NCBI RefSeq assembly: GCF_018860975.1
Contig: NZ_JAHKQI010000002.1
Coordinates: 186,001-250,000, forward strand
DNA length: 64,000 nt
Direction of reading: 5' to 3'
Source: Lentibacter algarum
GTDB taxonomy: Bacteria > Pseudomonadota > Alphaproteobacteria > Rhodobacterales > Rhodobacteraceae
Shown here: positions 52,708 through 61,325 of the stretch, one piece after another
Layout: the number at the start of each line of letters is the position of its first letter
Position numbering within the stretch: the first letter of the stretch is position 1
Program-made: the position numbers and the translations under genes
Notes under the pieces: generated by a model
The model's input: the letters and a program-made list of their open reading frames with translations, nothing else
Database searches by the model: none
What the model was told of the DNA's origin: nothing

Positions 52708-54728
52708 GGCATGGCCTTTCGGATAAGTGCGTCAACTGCGACAGCGCCGTCGGGCGTGCAGATCAGCGGGTTCACTTCAACTTCTTCAATCTCGCTCAGA
52801 TGTGCAATCACGTAGTCTTGCATTGCCAGAGTGGCGCGGATTATAGCCTTGCGATCAGCCGCAGGTTTACCACGATAACCAACCAAGAGCGGAGCGCATT
52901 TGAGGCGGGTTAGAGCCGCATCGACCTCGCTTGCGGTGACGGGCATAAGCAGCGAAGCGCTGTCCTGAAGCACCTCGGTGAGAACCCCGCCAGCGCCAAG
53001 TGTTAACAGCAGACCATGCGCCGGATCGCGGGTTACGCCCAGCAAGAGCTCGACAACAGTGTTGCTTTCCATCTCTTCGACAAGCCAGCTTTTGCCGCCC
53101 ATCTTCTGCGCCGCCTTCATCGTATCTTCAGCGCTCGCAAGCCCGAGGGCAACGCCGCCGGAGTCTGACTTATGCGCCAGCCCTTCGGCTTTCAGAACCA
53201 GTGGAAAGGCAATGCCTTCAAGCTGCTCCTCAAGGTTATCCAGCGTGGTCAACTGCTTGGATTTTGGAACTGGCATACCATGAGCCGTCAACGCGCTTTT
53301 GGCTTCGGCCTCGGAGAGCGTAACAGCACCAGCAACTTCACCTGCCGGTAAGGGGGGCGTGCCGGGAACGGGGGCCTGAAGCGCGGCAGCCTCAACAGCA
53401 ATGATCGCTTCGGTTAGCCCCATAAAGGGCACGACACCGGCTTGCATAAACTGCGTGGCAAGCTCGGGTGGCAGCAGCTCGGGCAGTGTCGTGACGACAC
53501 CGTAGGGCCGCCCCGTGCGCTTGTGGGCGTTGATGATGGCTTCTGTCGCGCAGGCCCAGTCACCTGCATCGGTGTGCGGGTAGTCAACAATCGCCAGTGT
53601 GATGCCGGTATCAGGCCCGGCCATTGCTGCGAATGTGTCGGTCATCCGCGCGGTGTCGCGCCAGATATAGGTGTGGTAGTCAAGCGGATTGGCCAGTGCA
53701 ACTTTAGGGCCGAGAGCTTCAAACAGTTGGCTTTTCTGCGTTTCGCTCAGCGGCGGAAATTCGAGCGCGCGGCCATGAGCTGTGTCGGCCGCGAGGCTCG
53801 CCTCACCGCCCGAGCAGCTGATGGTTGCCAGCGTTGGGGCCTCCAGCCGCCCGCAGACATGCATGAGTTTGAGTGTTTCCAGAAAGCTCGGCACATCCGG
53901 CACGCGGGCAATTCCGAGACGTTTGAGCAGGGCATCGGCGCCTGCATCGTTCCCCGCGAGAGAGGCAGTATGCGAGACTGTTGCTGCCTGAGCATGACTT
54001 GAGCGGCCAACTTTTAACGCGACCAGAGGGACGCATTTGGCCTCTGCTTTGAGTGCCAAGCTGTGCCATTCAGCCGTGTCGCCAAAGCCTTCGATGTGCA
54101 GGCCAATCGCGGTGACGCGCGGATCGTCGAGAAGCTGCATCGCAATTTGCGCTTGCGATGTCTGCGCCATGTTTCCGCAGGCCACGGTATAGGCAAGAGG
54201 CAACCCGCGCAGTTGCATGGTCATGTTAATCGCAATGTTCGAGCTTTGCGTGAGGATCGCTACGCCGCTTTCAACCGGTTGGCATCCGTGCTGATCCGGC
54301 CAGATAGCGGTTCGGTCGAGCGCGTTGACAAAGCCGTAACAGTTCGGGCCGAGAATGGGCATATCTCCCGCGGCCTCAACAAGTTGAGCCTGCAAATCGG
54401 CACCGTCGGTAAGCTCGGCGCTGGCTTCGGAAAAACCGGATGCAAAGCACACAGCGCCGCCAGCGTTCAGGGCTGCCAACTCGGCAACGATCTCGATTGT
54501 GGCGTTGCGGTTCACACCGATGAACGCGGCATCAATCGGCCCGTCCCATGCGGCGAGTGATGTAACCGCTTTGCGCCCTGCGATCATTTTTCCGTCTGGA
54601 TGCACAGGGAAAATGCTACCTTCAAAGCCGATCATCTCTGCGGCCTTGATGATAGATGCGCACCATGCCCCGCCGCCGATGACAGCGATGGATTTGGGAT
54701 TTAGTAACTTGCTCAGGTCTTGGTGCAC
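52704..54728 (-). CDS. acetate--CoA ligase (ADP-forming) family protein
   Basis: A 674-residue NDP-forming acyl-CoA synthetase: CoA-binding domain (LLNPKSIAVIGGGAWCAS), succinyl-CoA-ligase-like domains (ILGPNCYGFVNALDRT, TISCSGGEASLAADTAHGR), and a C-terminal ATP-grasp domain (FPLVLKAEGLAHKSDSGGVA). It would activate an acid with ATP and CoA, yielding ADP. The GTG at 54728, 4 bases after the acyl-CoA dehydrogenase stop, is the best start; the longer frame upstream lies within that gene. Context with CaiD and an acyl-CoA dehydrogenase suggests carnitine-type substrates. Confidence 0.88.
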   Translation of the reverse strand: MHQDLSKLLNPKSIAVIGGGAWCASIIKAAEMIGFEGSIFPVHPDGKMIAGRKAVTSLAAWDGPIDAAFIGVNRNATIEIVAELAALNAGGAVCFASGFSEASAELTDGADLQAQLVEAAGDMPILGPNCYGFVNALDRTAIWPDQHGCQPVESGVAILTQSSNIAINMTMQLRGLPLAYTVACGNMAQTSQAQIAMQLLDDPRVTAIGLHIEGFGDTAEWHSLALKAEAKCVPLVALKVGRSSHAQAATVSHTASLAGNDAGADALLKRLGIARVPDVPSFLETLKLMHVCGRLEAPTLATISCSGGEASLAADTAHGRALEFPPLSETQKSQLFEALGPKVALANPLDYHTYIWRDTARMTDTFAAMAGPDTGITLAIVDYPHTDAGDWACATEAIINAHKRTGRPYGVVTTLPELLPPELATQFMQAGVVPFMGLTEAIIAVEAAALQAPVPGTPPLPAGEVAGAVTLSEAEAKSALTAHGMPVPKSKQLTTLDNLEEQLEGIAFPLVLKAEGLAHKSDSGGVALGLASAEDTMKAAQKMGGKSWLVEEMESNTVVELLLGVTRDPAHGLLLTLGAGGVLTEVLQDSASLLMPVTASEVDAALTRLKCAPLLVGYRGKPAADRKAIIRATLAMQDYVIAHLSEIEEVEVNPLICTPDGAVAVDALIRKAMP

Positions 54729-54732
54729 GTTG

Positions 54733-55896
54733 TCACCCACCAAGCGGGCGCAAGAGGTCGCGACTGATGATGTGACGCTGGATCTCGCTGGTGCCTTCCC
54801 AGATGCGCTCGACGCGGGCATCACGCCAGATACGCTCAAGCGGGAGCTCGTCCATCAGGCCCATGCCGCCGTGAATCTGGATCGCCTCGTCTGCCACCAT
54901 CGCCAGCACTTCGGTTGCCTTGAGTTTGGCCATCGACATGTCGGCCTCGGTGACTGTGCCTTGGTCAAACTTCCAGCCAGCTTCTTGCATTAGCAAGTTC
55001 GCGGCTTTGATCTCAAGCGCCATATCGGCGAGCTTGAACGACACGCCTTGGAACTTGGAAATCTGCTGGCCGAATTGCTTGCGTTCGGCAGAGTAAGCCA
55101 AAGCATGCTCAAAGGCCCTTTCAGCACGGCCAAGGGATGTTGCCGCGACTTGCAGGCGCGTTGCACCGAGCCAGTCGTTGGCGACATTGAAGCCTTTGTG
55201 AACTTCGCCAAGCACGGCAGACTTAGGCAGGCGGCAGTTGTCAAACTCGAGCACGGCATTGGTGTAGCCGCGGTGCGAGACGTTGCGATAGCCGTCACGC
55301 ACGCTAAAACCGGGAGTGCCTTTGTCGACAAAGAATGCGGTGATCAGCTTTTTCTTTCCGCGCGGGGTTTCTTCCTCGCCTGTCGCCATGAACACGATCG
55401 AGAAGTCGGCGATATCGGCGTGCGAAATGAAATGCTTGGTGCCGTTGAGAACAAAGTCACCGCCGTCTTCCTTCGCGCTTGCTGTCATGCCGCGCAGATC
55501 AGAACCTGCACCAGGCTCTGTCATGGCCAAACAGTCCCACTTTTCACCGCGGATACACGGGTAGAGATACTGCTCTCGCTGCTCTTCGGTGCCTGCCAAC
55601 AGAATGTTTGACGGGCGCGCAACACATGTCCAATGCAGCGCATAGTTGGCGCGGCCGAGTTCTTTTTCATAAAGCAACCACGAAAGCGTATCGAGGCCAG
55701 CACCGCCCACATCTTCGGGCATATTCGCCGCATAAAGCCCGGCCTCTATTGCCTTGGGCTGTATCTCGCGGATGAGTTCCATCGGCAGATGCCCTGTTCG
55801 CTCGACAAGAGCCTCGTGCGGGTAGAGTTCTTTCTCTACAAAGGCGCGCGTCGTGTCGACGATCATTTGTTGTTCTTCGGTCATGGCGAATTGCAT
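54733..55896 (-). CDS. acyl-CoA dehydrogenase
   Basis: A 387-residue FAD enzyme. MTEPGAGSDLRGMTASA is the flavin signature, GTKHFISHADIADFSIVF follows, the catalytic-base region is in QIHGGMGLMDELPLERIWRD, and RVERIWEGTSEIQRHIISR ends the fold. It could reduce or oxidise crotonobetainyl-CoA/gamma-butyrobetainyl-CoA in this neighbourhood, but the substrate is not determined by the motifs. A 74-base gap separates it from the class II aldolase gene upstream. Confidence 0.9.
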   Translation of the reverse strand: MQFAMTEEQQMIVDTTRAFVEKELYPHEALVERTGHLPMELIREIQPKAIEAGLYAANMPEDVGGAGLDTLSWLLYEKELGRANYALHWTCVARPSNILLAGTEEQREQYLYPCIRGEKWDCLAMTEPGAGSDLRGMTASAKEDGGDFVLNGTKHFISHADIADFSIVFMATGEEETPRGKKKLITAFFVDKGTPGFSVRDGYRNVSHRGYTNAVLEFDNCRLPKSAVLGEVHKGFNVANDWLGATRLQVAATSLGRAERAFEHALAYSAERKQFGQQISKFQGVSFKLADMALEIKAANLLMQEAGWKFDQGTVTEADMSMAKLKATEVLAMVADEAIQIHGGMGLMDELPLERIWRDARVERIWEGTSEIQRHIISRDLLRPLGG

Positions 55897-55970
55897 GGGC
55901 GTGTCCTTGCTAAGGTGGCGTTGCTTCCGGTTTGTCGCTGTTGGGCAGGTGGCTCAAGCGGTATCTGCAA

Positions 55971-56714
55971 TCAGGTTGCGTAGTTAGAACCTTCATCATC
56001 GAGGATTGCCTTGAGTTCAGACAAATGCCGCTCGTCTTGCTCGGGGTAGTCCTCAAGCTCTTGTGCGGTTTTCTCGGCGATGTCGTCGGGCAAAACACGC
56101 AAGGGCTGGCCTGTTTGCAGAGCGCGGATGTATGTTTCGGCGGCGCGCTCGAAATAGTAGAGGCGGTTAAAGGTTTCGGCGACGGTTGCGCCGATAATCA
56201 AAACGCCGTGGTTGCCCATGATCATCACCTTCTGTTTTGGGTCGCTAAACAGCGCGGCACAGCGCGCACCTTCATCTTCAAAGGCGAGGCCTCCGTAGCT
56301 CTCGTCGATCACATAGCGGTTAAAGAACGTCGCGCAGTTTTGGTCGATTGGCGGGAGGCGGCTGTCGGCAAGAGAGGCCAGAACGGTTGCGTGAATGGAG
56401 TGCACATGCATCGCGCATCGCGCGTGTTTGCAAGCACGGTGCAACCCGCCGTGGAGGCCCCATGCTGTCGGGTCGGGCGCGTTGGGGCCTTCAAGTGATG
56501 CAGGGTCGTTCGCATCGAGTTCGAGCAAGTCAGAGGCTTTGATGCGTGAGAAGTGCGCCTGATTGGGGTTGATCAGAAAGCGTGTGCCCTCGTCGTTGAC
56601 GGCGAGGCTAAAGTGGTTGGCAACGCCTTCGTGCATGTTCAGCCGCGCCGTCCAACGGAAGGCGGCGGCCATATCGACGCGCTCGTGCCAGTGATCGAGG
56701 TTGGTGAACGTCAT
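55971..56714 (-). CDS. class II aldolase/adducin family protein
   Basis: A 247-residue protein of the araD/FucA/adducin fold. Metal-ligand histidines are likely in MHVHSIHATVLASL and in GNHGVLIIGATVAE; NRYVIDESYGGLAFEDEG lies between. Such proteins are zinc-dependent aldolases, epimerases or decarboxylases. ATG 56714 has GGGAG 10 bases upstream. It probably shares the operon with the acyl-CoA genes, but its substrate is unknown. Confidence 0.86.
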   Translation of the reverse strand: MTFTNLDHWHERVDMAAAFRWTARLNMHEGVANHFSLAVNDEGTRFLINPNQAHFSRIKASDLLELDANDPASLEGPNAPDPTAWGLHGGLHRACKHARCAMHVHSIHATVLASLADSRLPPIDQNCATFFNRYVIDESYGGLAFEDEGARCAALFSDPKQKVMIMGNHGVLIIGATVAETFNRLYYFERAAETYIRALQTGQPLRVLPDDIAEKTAQELEDYPEQDERHLSELKAILDDEGSNYAT

Positions 56715-56783
56715 GAAACCGACTCCCTTTTGGGGAGACTGCACGGGCTGAAAACGGCACTCAAGCGTGTTTGCGACTTTCGT

Positions 56784-57206
56784 TCAGGTTTTTGGCCGGG
56801 ACGGCACCCAAGCGTAACCATCGGCGCAGAGGATGAAGGCCTCGCGCAGCCCATGCGGTTTGTCTGTCGGGGCTTGAAGGATGGTTCCACCAGCGGCTTC
56901 GGCGATTTGCGCCGCTTTGTCAGGGTCGCAGTCATAGAGCCTGATCTCGATGCCGGCACCACGAGGCGGATTTTCGGGAAGAAGACCGAGCAGCGGGTTT
57001 GACGCATAGGTGCTGTCGGCGTGCAATTGCATGACGTTGCTACCCTGAGTGATGATCGCGAAATCGGAGGACAGACGATGTGCTTTCATGCCGAAAACAG
57101 TCTCTAAGAAGGCGGCAGTGCGCTTCACGTCAGTCACCAACAAGTTAAACCCAAACCCGCGGAGGCCTGAGCCAAATTCCTCTGGGCTGACTGTTTCATA
57201 GTCCAT
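56784..57206 (-). CDS. VOC (glyoxalase/bleomycin resistance) family protein
   Basis: A 140-residue protein of the vicinal-oxygen-chelate fold: GFGFNLLVTDVKRTAAFLE starts the first beta-alpha-beta unit, MQLHADSTYASNP is mid-protein, GAGIEIRLYDCDPDKAAQIA starts the second, ending CADGYAWVPSRP. Metal ligands could be His in MQLHA and Glu in IEIRLY. ATG 57206 follows AAGGAG. No specific reaction can be assigned; position suggests a role in the same catabolic operon. Confidence 0.86.
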   Translation of the reverse strand: MDYETVSPEEFGSGLRGFGFNLLVTDVKRTAAFLETVFGMKAHRLSSDFAIITQGSNVMQLHADSTYASNPLLGLLPENPPRGAGIEIRLYDCDPDKAAQIAEAAGGTILQAPTDKPHGLREAFILCADGYAWVPSRPKT

Positions 57207-57304
57207 GATGTGCTCCTTGAACCTTATCGGGCTTCGTGACACCCTAAGCTTAACCCAGCCTTGCAACAGAGTGCTGGTTTTCTTTTAACTGATAGGAGCG
57301 GCGG

Positions 57305-58774
57305 ATGCCTTCGCAATTTGTGACACCTGATCAGGGCGAATTCCAGAGTTTTGATGATGCGAAGGAAGCCGTCGCGCGACTGATCGAGCTCTATGACATC
57401 TCCGTTGAGTTTCTGTGCAAAACTTTTAGCGAGTCGATGATTGAAGTGCCTACGGGCGGTCGGATGAGGGCGTTTTACCCGCAAGTCCGAATTGAAACCA
57501 CGAGCTATGCACAGATTGACAGCCGCCTTAGCTTTGGACATGTCAGCCAGCCCGGGCGGCACAGCACGACGATCACGCGGCCAGACTTGTTTGCCGACTA
57601 TCTCACGCAACAACTGGAACTTCTGATGGAGAACCATCAAGTGCCTGTTGAGGTCGGATACTCCGACACCCCGATGCCTGTTCATTTTGCCGTCGCCAAT
57701 GACGCGCGGGTTTCCGTGCCACAAGAGGGCGCTGCCGAGTTCACGCTGCGCGATGTCTTTGATGTGCCGGACCTGAGCACGACCAACGATGACATCGTGA
57801 ACGGAACCTACCAAGCCGGAGAGGACGGCGCCGAGCCCTTGGCACCTTTCACGGCGCAGCGGGTTGACTACTCGCTGGCACGGTTGGCGCATTACACTGC
57901 AACTGCGCCAGAGCACTTTCAGAACCACATTTTGTTCACCAACTACCAGTTTTACGTGAACGAGTTTGAAGCCTACGCGCGCAAAATGCTGGCCGACAAA
58001 GACAGCGGCTACACCAGCTTTGTCGGCACCGGCAATGCCGAGATCACCAGTGCGGATGGCTTACTGCCAACGCCCGACAAGTTGCCGCAAATGCCGAGTT
58101 ATCACCTCAAGCGGGCTGACGGCTCGGGGATTACGTTGGTGAACATCGGTGTCGGGCCATCAAACGCCAAGACAGCGACAGACCATATCGCAGTTTTGCG
58201 CCCGCATGCTTGGCTTATGGTCGGGCATTGTGCAGGGCTACGCAATTCACAACAGCTCGGTGATTTTGTGCTCGCCCACGCTTACTTGCGTGAAGACAAA
58301 GTGCTTGATGATGACCTGCCTGTTTGGGTGCCGGTTCCGGCACTTGCAGAGATACAGGTCGCGCTGGAAGAGGCTGTTGCCGATGTGACGATGCTGAAAG
58401 GCTATGAGTTGAAACGCCTGATGCGCACTGGCACCGTTGCGAGCCTCGATAACCGCAACTGGGAATTGCGCGAAAACGAGGGCCCTGTGCAGCGCCTCAG
58501 TCAAAGCCGTGCTGTTGCGCTTGATATGGAGAGTGCAACGATCGCTGCAAACGGTTTTCGCTTTCGGGTTCCTTACGGCACGTTGCTTTGTGTGTCGGAC
58601 AAACCGCTGCACGGCGAACTGAAGCTGCCCGGCATGGCCAGCGACTTTTACACAACTCAAGTGAGCCGGCATTTGATGATCGGCATCAAAGCGATGGAGT
58701 CACTGCGTGATATGCCGCTTGAGCGCCTGCACAGCCGGAAACTACGCAGTTTTAGCGAAACAGCCTTCCTTTAG
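57305..58774 (+). CDS. amn: AMP nucleosidase
   Basis: A 489-residue enzyme that hydrolyses AMP to adenine and ribose 5-phosphate. The N-terminal regulatory domain covers about residues 1-180 (FPQVRIETTSY-like YPQVRIETTSYAQIDSRLSF); the C-terminal nucleoside-phosphorylase-like domain has VNIGVGPSNAKTATDHIAVL, WLMVGHCAGLRNSQQLGDFV and LDMESATIAANGFRFRVPYG. ATG 57305 follows AGGAGCG. It is divergent from the VOC gene. The long N-terminus separates it from simple nucleosidases. Confidence 0.94.
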   Translation: MPSQFVTPDQGEFQSFDDAKEAVARLIELYDISVEFLCKTFSESMIEVPTGGRMRAFYPQVRIETTSYAQIDSRLSFGHVSQPGRHSTTITRPDLFADYLTQQLELLMENHQVPVEVGYSDTPMPVHFAVANDARVSVPQEGAAEFTLRDVFDVPDLSTTNDDIVNGTYQAGEDGAEPLAPFTAQRVDYSLARLAHYTATAPEHFQNHILFTNYQFYVNEFEAYARKMLADKDSGYTSFVGTGNAEITSADGLLPTPDKLPQMPSYHLKRADGSGITLVNIGVGPSNAKTATDHIAVLRPHAWLMVGHCAGLRNSQQLGDFVLAHAYLREDKVLDDDLPVWVPVPALAEIQVALEEAVADVTMLKGYELKRLMRTGTVASLDNRNWELRENEGPVQRLSQSRAVALDMESATIAANGFRFRVPYGTLLCVSDKPLHGELKLPGMASDFYTTQVSRHLMIGIKAMESLRDMPLERLHSRKLRSFSETAFL

Positions 58775-58900
58775 GCCGGAAAAACGCAGAAAAACGCATA
58801 TTTTCTTGCCTGAACAGCACACATATCGTTGTGTTGCACCGCATCATGCAGTTATATGAGCGCAATGGGGCCCTATATCGGGCAATTACAGGAGAAACCA

Positions 58901-59188
58901 ATGACAAAACCAATGACAAAAACCCAACTCGTAGCAGCACTCGCCGAGGAAATGGGCAGCGACAAGAAATCAGCTGGCTCAGCTCTTGAAGCCATCATCG
59001 CGATCATCACCAAAGAAGTATCAGGCGGCGGCGCCGTGACACTTCCTGGCGTTGGCAAAATCTACTGCCGTGAGCGCCCAGAGCGTATGGTTCGCAACCC
59101 GGCGACCGGCGAGCAGATCAAGAAAGACGCGGACAAGGTTGTCAAAATGACAATCGCCAAAGCGCTTAAAGACAGCGTTAACGGCTAA
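58901..59188 (+). CDS. HU family DNA-binding protein
   Basis: A 95-residue histone-like protein. MTKTQLVAALAEEMGSDKKS opens the dimerisation helices; the DNA-binding arm is GKIYCRERPERMVRNPATGE, then IKKDADKVVKMTIAKALKD. It is closer to the divergent alphaproteobacterial HU branch than to E. coli HupB, since the arm carries RERPERMVRNPATGE. ATG 58901 has GGAG 6 bases upstream; a second in-frame ATG lies at 58913. The upstream 126 bases contain a TATATG that could be a -10 box. A terminator hairpin follows. Confidence 0.93.
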   Translation: MTKPMTKTQLVAALAEEMGSDKKSAGSALEAIIAIITKEVSGGGAVTLPGVGKIYCRERPERMVRNPATGEQIKKDADKVVKMTIAKALKDSVNG

Positions 59189-59212
59189 GCTGGACTTTCA
59201 GCAAAGTTTCCG

Positions 59213-59240
59213 AAAGGGTCGCCCCAGTGGCGGCCCTTTT
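59213..59240 (+). terminator. Rho-independent terminator after the HU gene
   Basis: AAAGGGTCGCC pairs with GGCGGCCCTTT around CCAGT with one G-T pair, then a short T run. It starts 24 bases after the HU stop. Confidence 0.75.
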
Positions 59241-59256
59241 ACGTTGGAGACAGGTG

Positions 59257-60132
59257 TTGGATCTTAGAGCAATTCTCATGGGGCTGGCCTTTGCGGTCAT
59301 GTGGTCAAGTGCCTTCACGTCGGCGCGTATTATTGTTGAGCACGCTTCGCCAATTTGGGCGCTGTCTTTCCGGTTTCTGATCTCCGGTTTACTTGGCGTT
59401 CTGATTGCGCGGGTGATGGGCCAAAGCTGGCGGCTGACACGCGGGCAGTGGCGGGCGACGATCGTCTTCGGGCTCTGCCAGAACGCGGTTTACCTCGGGC
59501 TCAACTTTGTGGCGATGCAAAAGATAGAAGCCTCGCTTGCGGCTATTGTCGCATCAACGATGCCGCTGCTGGTCGCGGTCGCCGGCTGGGCCTTTTTCAG
59601 CGAGAAAATCAAACCGCTGGGTTTGCTCGGCCTGATCGCAGGGGTGATTGGTGTGAGCATAATCATGGGGTCACGTTTTGGCGGTGGCATAGACATGTTT
59701 AGCTTTGCTCTGTTGGTTGTTGGCGTTCTCGCATTGACGCTGGCGACGCTGGTTCTGCGTGGGGCAACCTCGGGCGGCAACTTCATGATGGTCGTTGGCT
59801 TGCAAATGCTCGTGGGGTCGGCCGCATTGTTCGCAGCAGCAGTTTTGCTCGAAACTCCGCGTGTCGATATGAACTTCGAGTTGATCGCGGCCTTTGCCTA
59901 CACCACGCTCGTGCCCGGCCTCGCAGCGACGCTCGTGTGGTTCTTTCTGGTTGATCGCATTGGTGCTGTTCGGGCTGCGACGTTTCACTTTCTCAACCCG
60001 TTCGTCGGTGTTCTTATCGCGGCGTTGGTTCTCGGAGAAAAGCTGGGTTGGCTCGATGTTTTCGGTGTTGCGATTATCGCGTTCGGAATTCTTGCCGTGC
60101 AGCTTTCGAAACAATCACCCACATCATCGTGA
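59257..60132 (+). CDS. DMT family (EamA) transporter
   Basis: A 291-residue membrane protein with ten hydrophobic helices in two EamA repeats: MGLAFAVMWSSAFTSARIIV at the start, AVYLGLNFVAMQKIEASLAA, and FLNPFVGVLIAALVLGEKLG near the end. The start is best placed at TTG 59257 with GGAGA 6 bases upstream; the longer frame would begin inside the HU terminator. Substrate unknown. Third DMT gene of the window. Confidence 0.87.
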   Translation: MDLRAILMGLAFAVMWSSAFTSARIIVEHASPIWALSFRFLISGLLGVLIARVMGQSWRLTRGQWRATIVFGLCQNAVYLGLNFVAMQKIEASLAAIVASTMPLLVAVAGWAFFSEKIKPLGLLGLIAGVIGVSIIMGSRFGGGIDMFSFALLVVGVLALTLATLVLRGATSGGNFMMVVGLQMLVGSAALFAAAVLLETPRVDMNFELIAAFAYTTLVPGLAATLVWFFLVDRIGAVRAATFHFLNPFVGVLIAALVLGEKLGWLDVFGVAIIAFGILAVQLSKQSPTSS

Positions 60133-60190
60133 AGTTGCGTTAACCAGAGTTTTGGTGACAAGACCATTCGCGCTCGCATAAGTCATAAGC

Positions 60191-60904
60191 ATGGAATTTA
60201 TCTTGGCATATGCGGCGGGACTACTCACGCTGATCAACCCTTGTGTGTTGCCCGTCTTGCCCGTGGTGCTTGCCGGAGCTTTGGGGGCAAACCCGAAAGG
60301 GCCTGTAGCTTTGGCCGCCGGCATGAGCACATCTTTCGTGTTGCTCGGTGTGTTTGTCACGGCTTTTGGCCGCGCCTTGGGGCTTACCGAGCAATCTGTT
60401 GCTCAGGGCGGCGCTGTCTTGATGATCGCCTTCGGGCTGCTGCTGTTGGTGCCGCGTATGGGCGCTGTTTTTGCGGGGGCCACAGCGGGTATGTCGGCGC
60501 GGGCTGATGCGCAGATGAACGAGCTCAACCAAAGTTCGCTTATGGGCCAGTATGCTGGCGGCTTGCTGCTCGGTGCAGTCTGGAGCCCTTGTATCGGCCC
60601 GACACTTGGCGGTGCGATCGCACTGGCTAGCCAAGGAGAGAGCCTTGGCCGCGCGACTGCGATTATGGTGTTTTTTGCACTTGGCGTTTCTACACTGATC
60701 CTGGCGCTTGGATACGGCACGCGAGCTTGGCTGATGCGCAACCGCGAGCGCATGCAGCGTGTTGCTTTGGCGGCGCGGCCAGCTATGGGCGCTGTGTTTG
60801 TCGCAGTCGGGCTGGCGCTGTTGTTTAACTTGCATCACATGGTCGAAGCTTGGGCAGTCAATGCGTTGCCGGCTTGGCTTATCGACTTTTCTGTTTCGAT
60901 TTAA
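60191..60904 (+). CDS. ccdA: CcdA/DsbD-like thiol:disulfide transmembrane protein
   Basis: A 237-residue protein with six hydrophobic helices. The two redox cysteines are in LINPCVLPVLPVV and WSPCIGPTLGG, the paired motifs of the CcdA/DsbD-beta family that carry electrons from cytoplasmic thioredoxin to the periplasm. It is shorter than DsbD and has no thioredoxin or alpha domains; a separate thioredoxin-like protein is encoded 16 bases downstream. The ribosome site is weak. Likely role: supplying reductant for periplasmic thiols, for example in cytochrome c maturation. Confidence 0.9.
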   Translation: MEFILAYAAGLLTLINPCVLPVLPVVLAGALGANPKGPVALAAGMSTSFVLLGVFVTAFGRALGLTEQSVAQGGAVLMIAFGLLLLVPRMGAVFAGATAGMSARADAQMNELNQSSLMGQYAGGLLLGAVWSPCIGPTLGGAIALASQGESLGRATAIMVFFALGVSTLILALGYGTRAWLMRNRERMQRVALAARPAMGAVFVAVGLALLFNLHHMVEAWAVNALPAWLIDFSVSI

Positions 60905-60920
60905 CCTCTGGAGAGATCTT

Positions 60921-61325
60921 ATGAACCGACGTCAATTTTGCCTTACGGGTCTTGCCGCGCTGGCGCTTCCGAACCTGAGCTTTGCAGCCCAGATGAACTA
61001 CAAAGAAGGGCTTGTTGAGAAGCACCTTGCCAAAGGCGATGTTGTGTTTCTTGATTTCAAAGCAAGCTGGTGCACCACCTGTGCCGCGCAGGAGCGGGTG
61101 ATCAACAGCCTCAAGCAATCCAACCCCGATTACGACAAGAAGATCACCTTCATTGATGTAGATTGGGACGAGCACGGCAAGGGGATGTTGGTCAACGAAC
61201 ACAATATTCCGCGCCGCTCGACATTGGTTGTCCTGAAAGGCGGCGAGGAGCTTGGGCGCATCGTTGCGGGCACGGGCAAAGCCGAGATCAAAGCGCTTAT
61301 GGATCTTGCCTTGGCCGCGTCATAG
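60921..61325 (+). CDS. exported thioredoxin-like protein (DsbD gamma-type)
   Basis: A 134-residue protein. The N-terminus MNRRQFCLTGLAALALPNLS has a twin-arginine pair before a hydrophobic stretch and an AlaXAla-like cleavage site (SFAAQ). The mature domain has the redox motif SWCTTCAAQERV and IPRRSTLVVLKGG with the cis-Pro-like region. It resembles the gamma domain of DsbD and could receive electrons from the adjacent CcdA-like protein. ATG 60921 follows GGAGAGATC. Its stop overlaps the convergent AEC gene by 6 bases. Confidence 0.88.
   Translation: MNRRQFCLTGLAALALPNLSFAAQMNYKEGLVEKHLAKGDVVFLDFKASWCTTCAAQERVINSLKQSNPDYDKKITFIDVDWDEHGKGMLVNEHNIPRRSTLVVLKGGEELGRIVAGTGKAEIKALMDLALAAS

Noticed and set aside
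59227-59256. Upstream GTG start for the DMT transporter
   Set aside because: It would lie within the HU terminator hairpin; TTG 59257 has a proper ribosome site.
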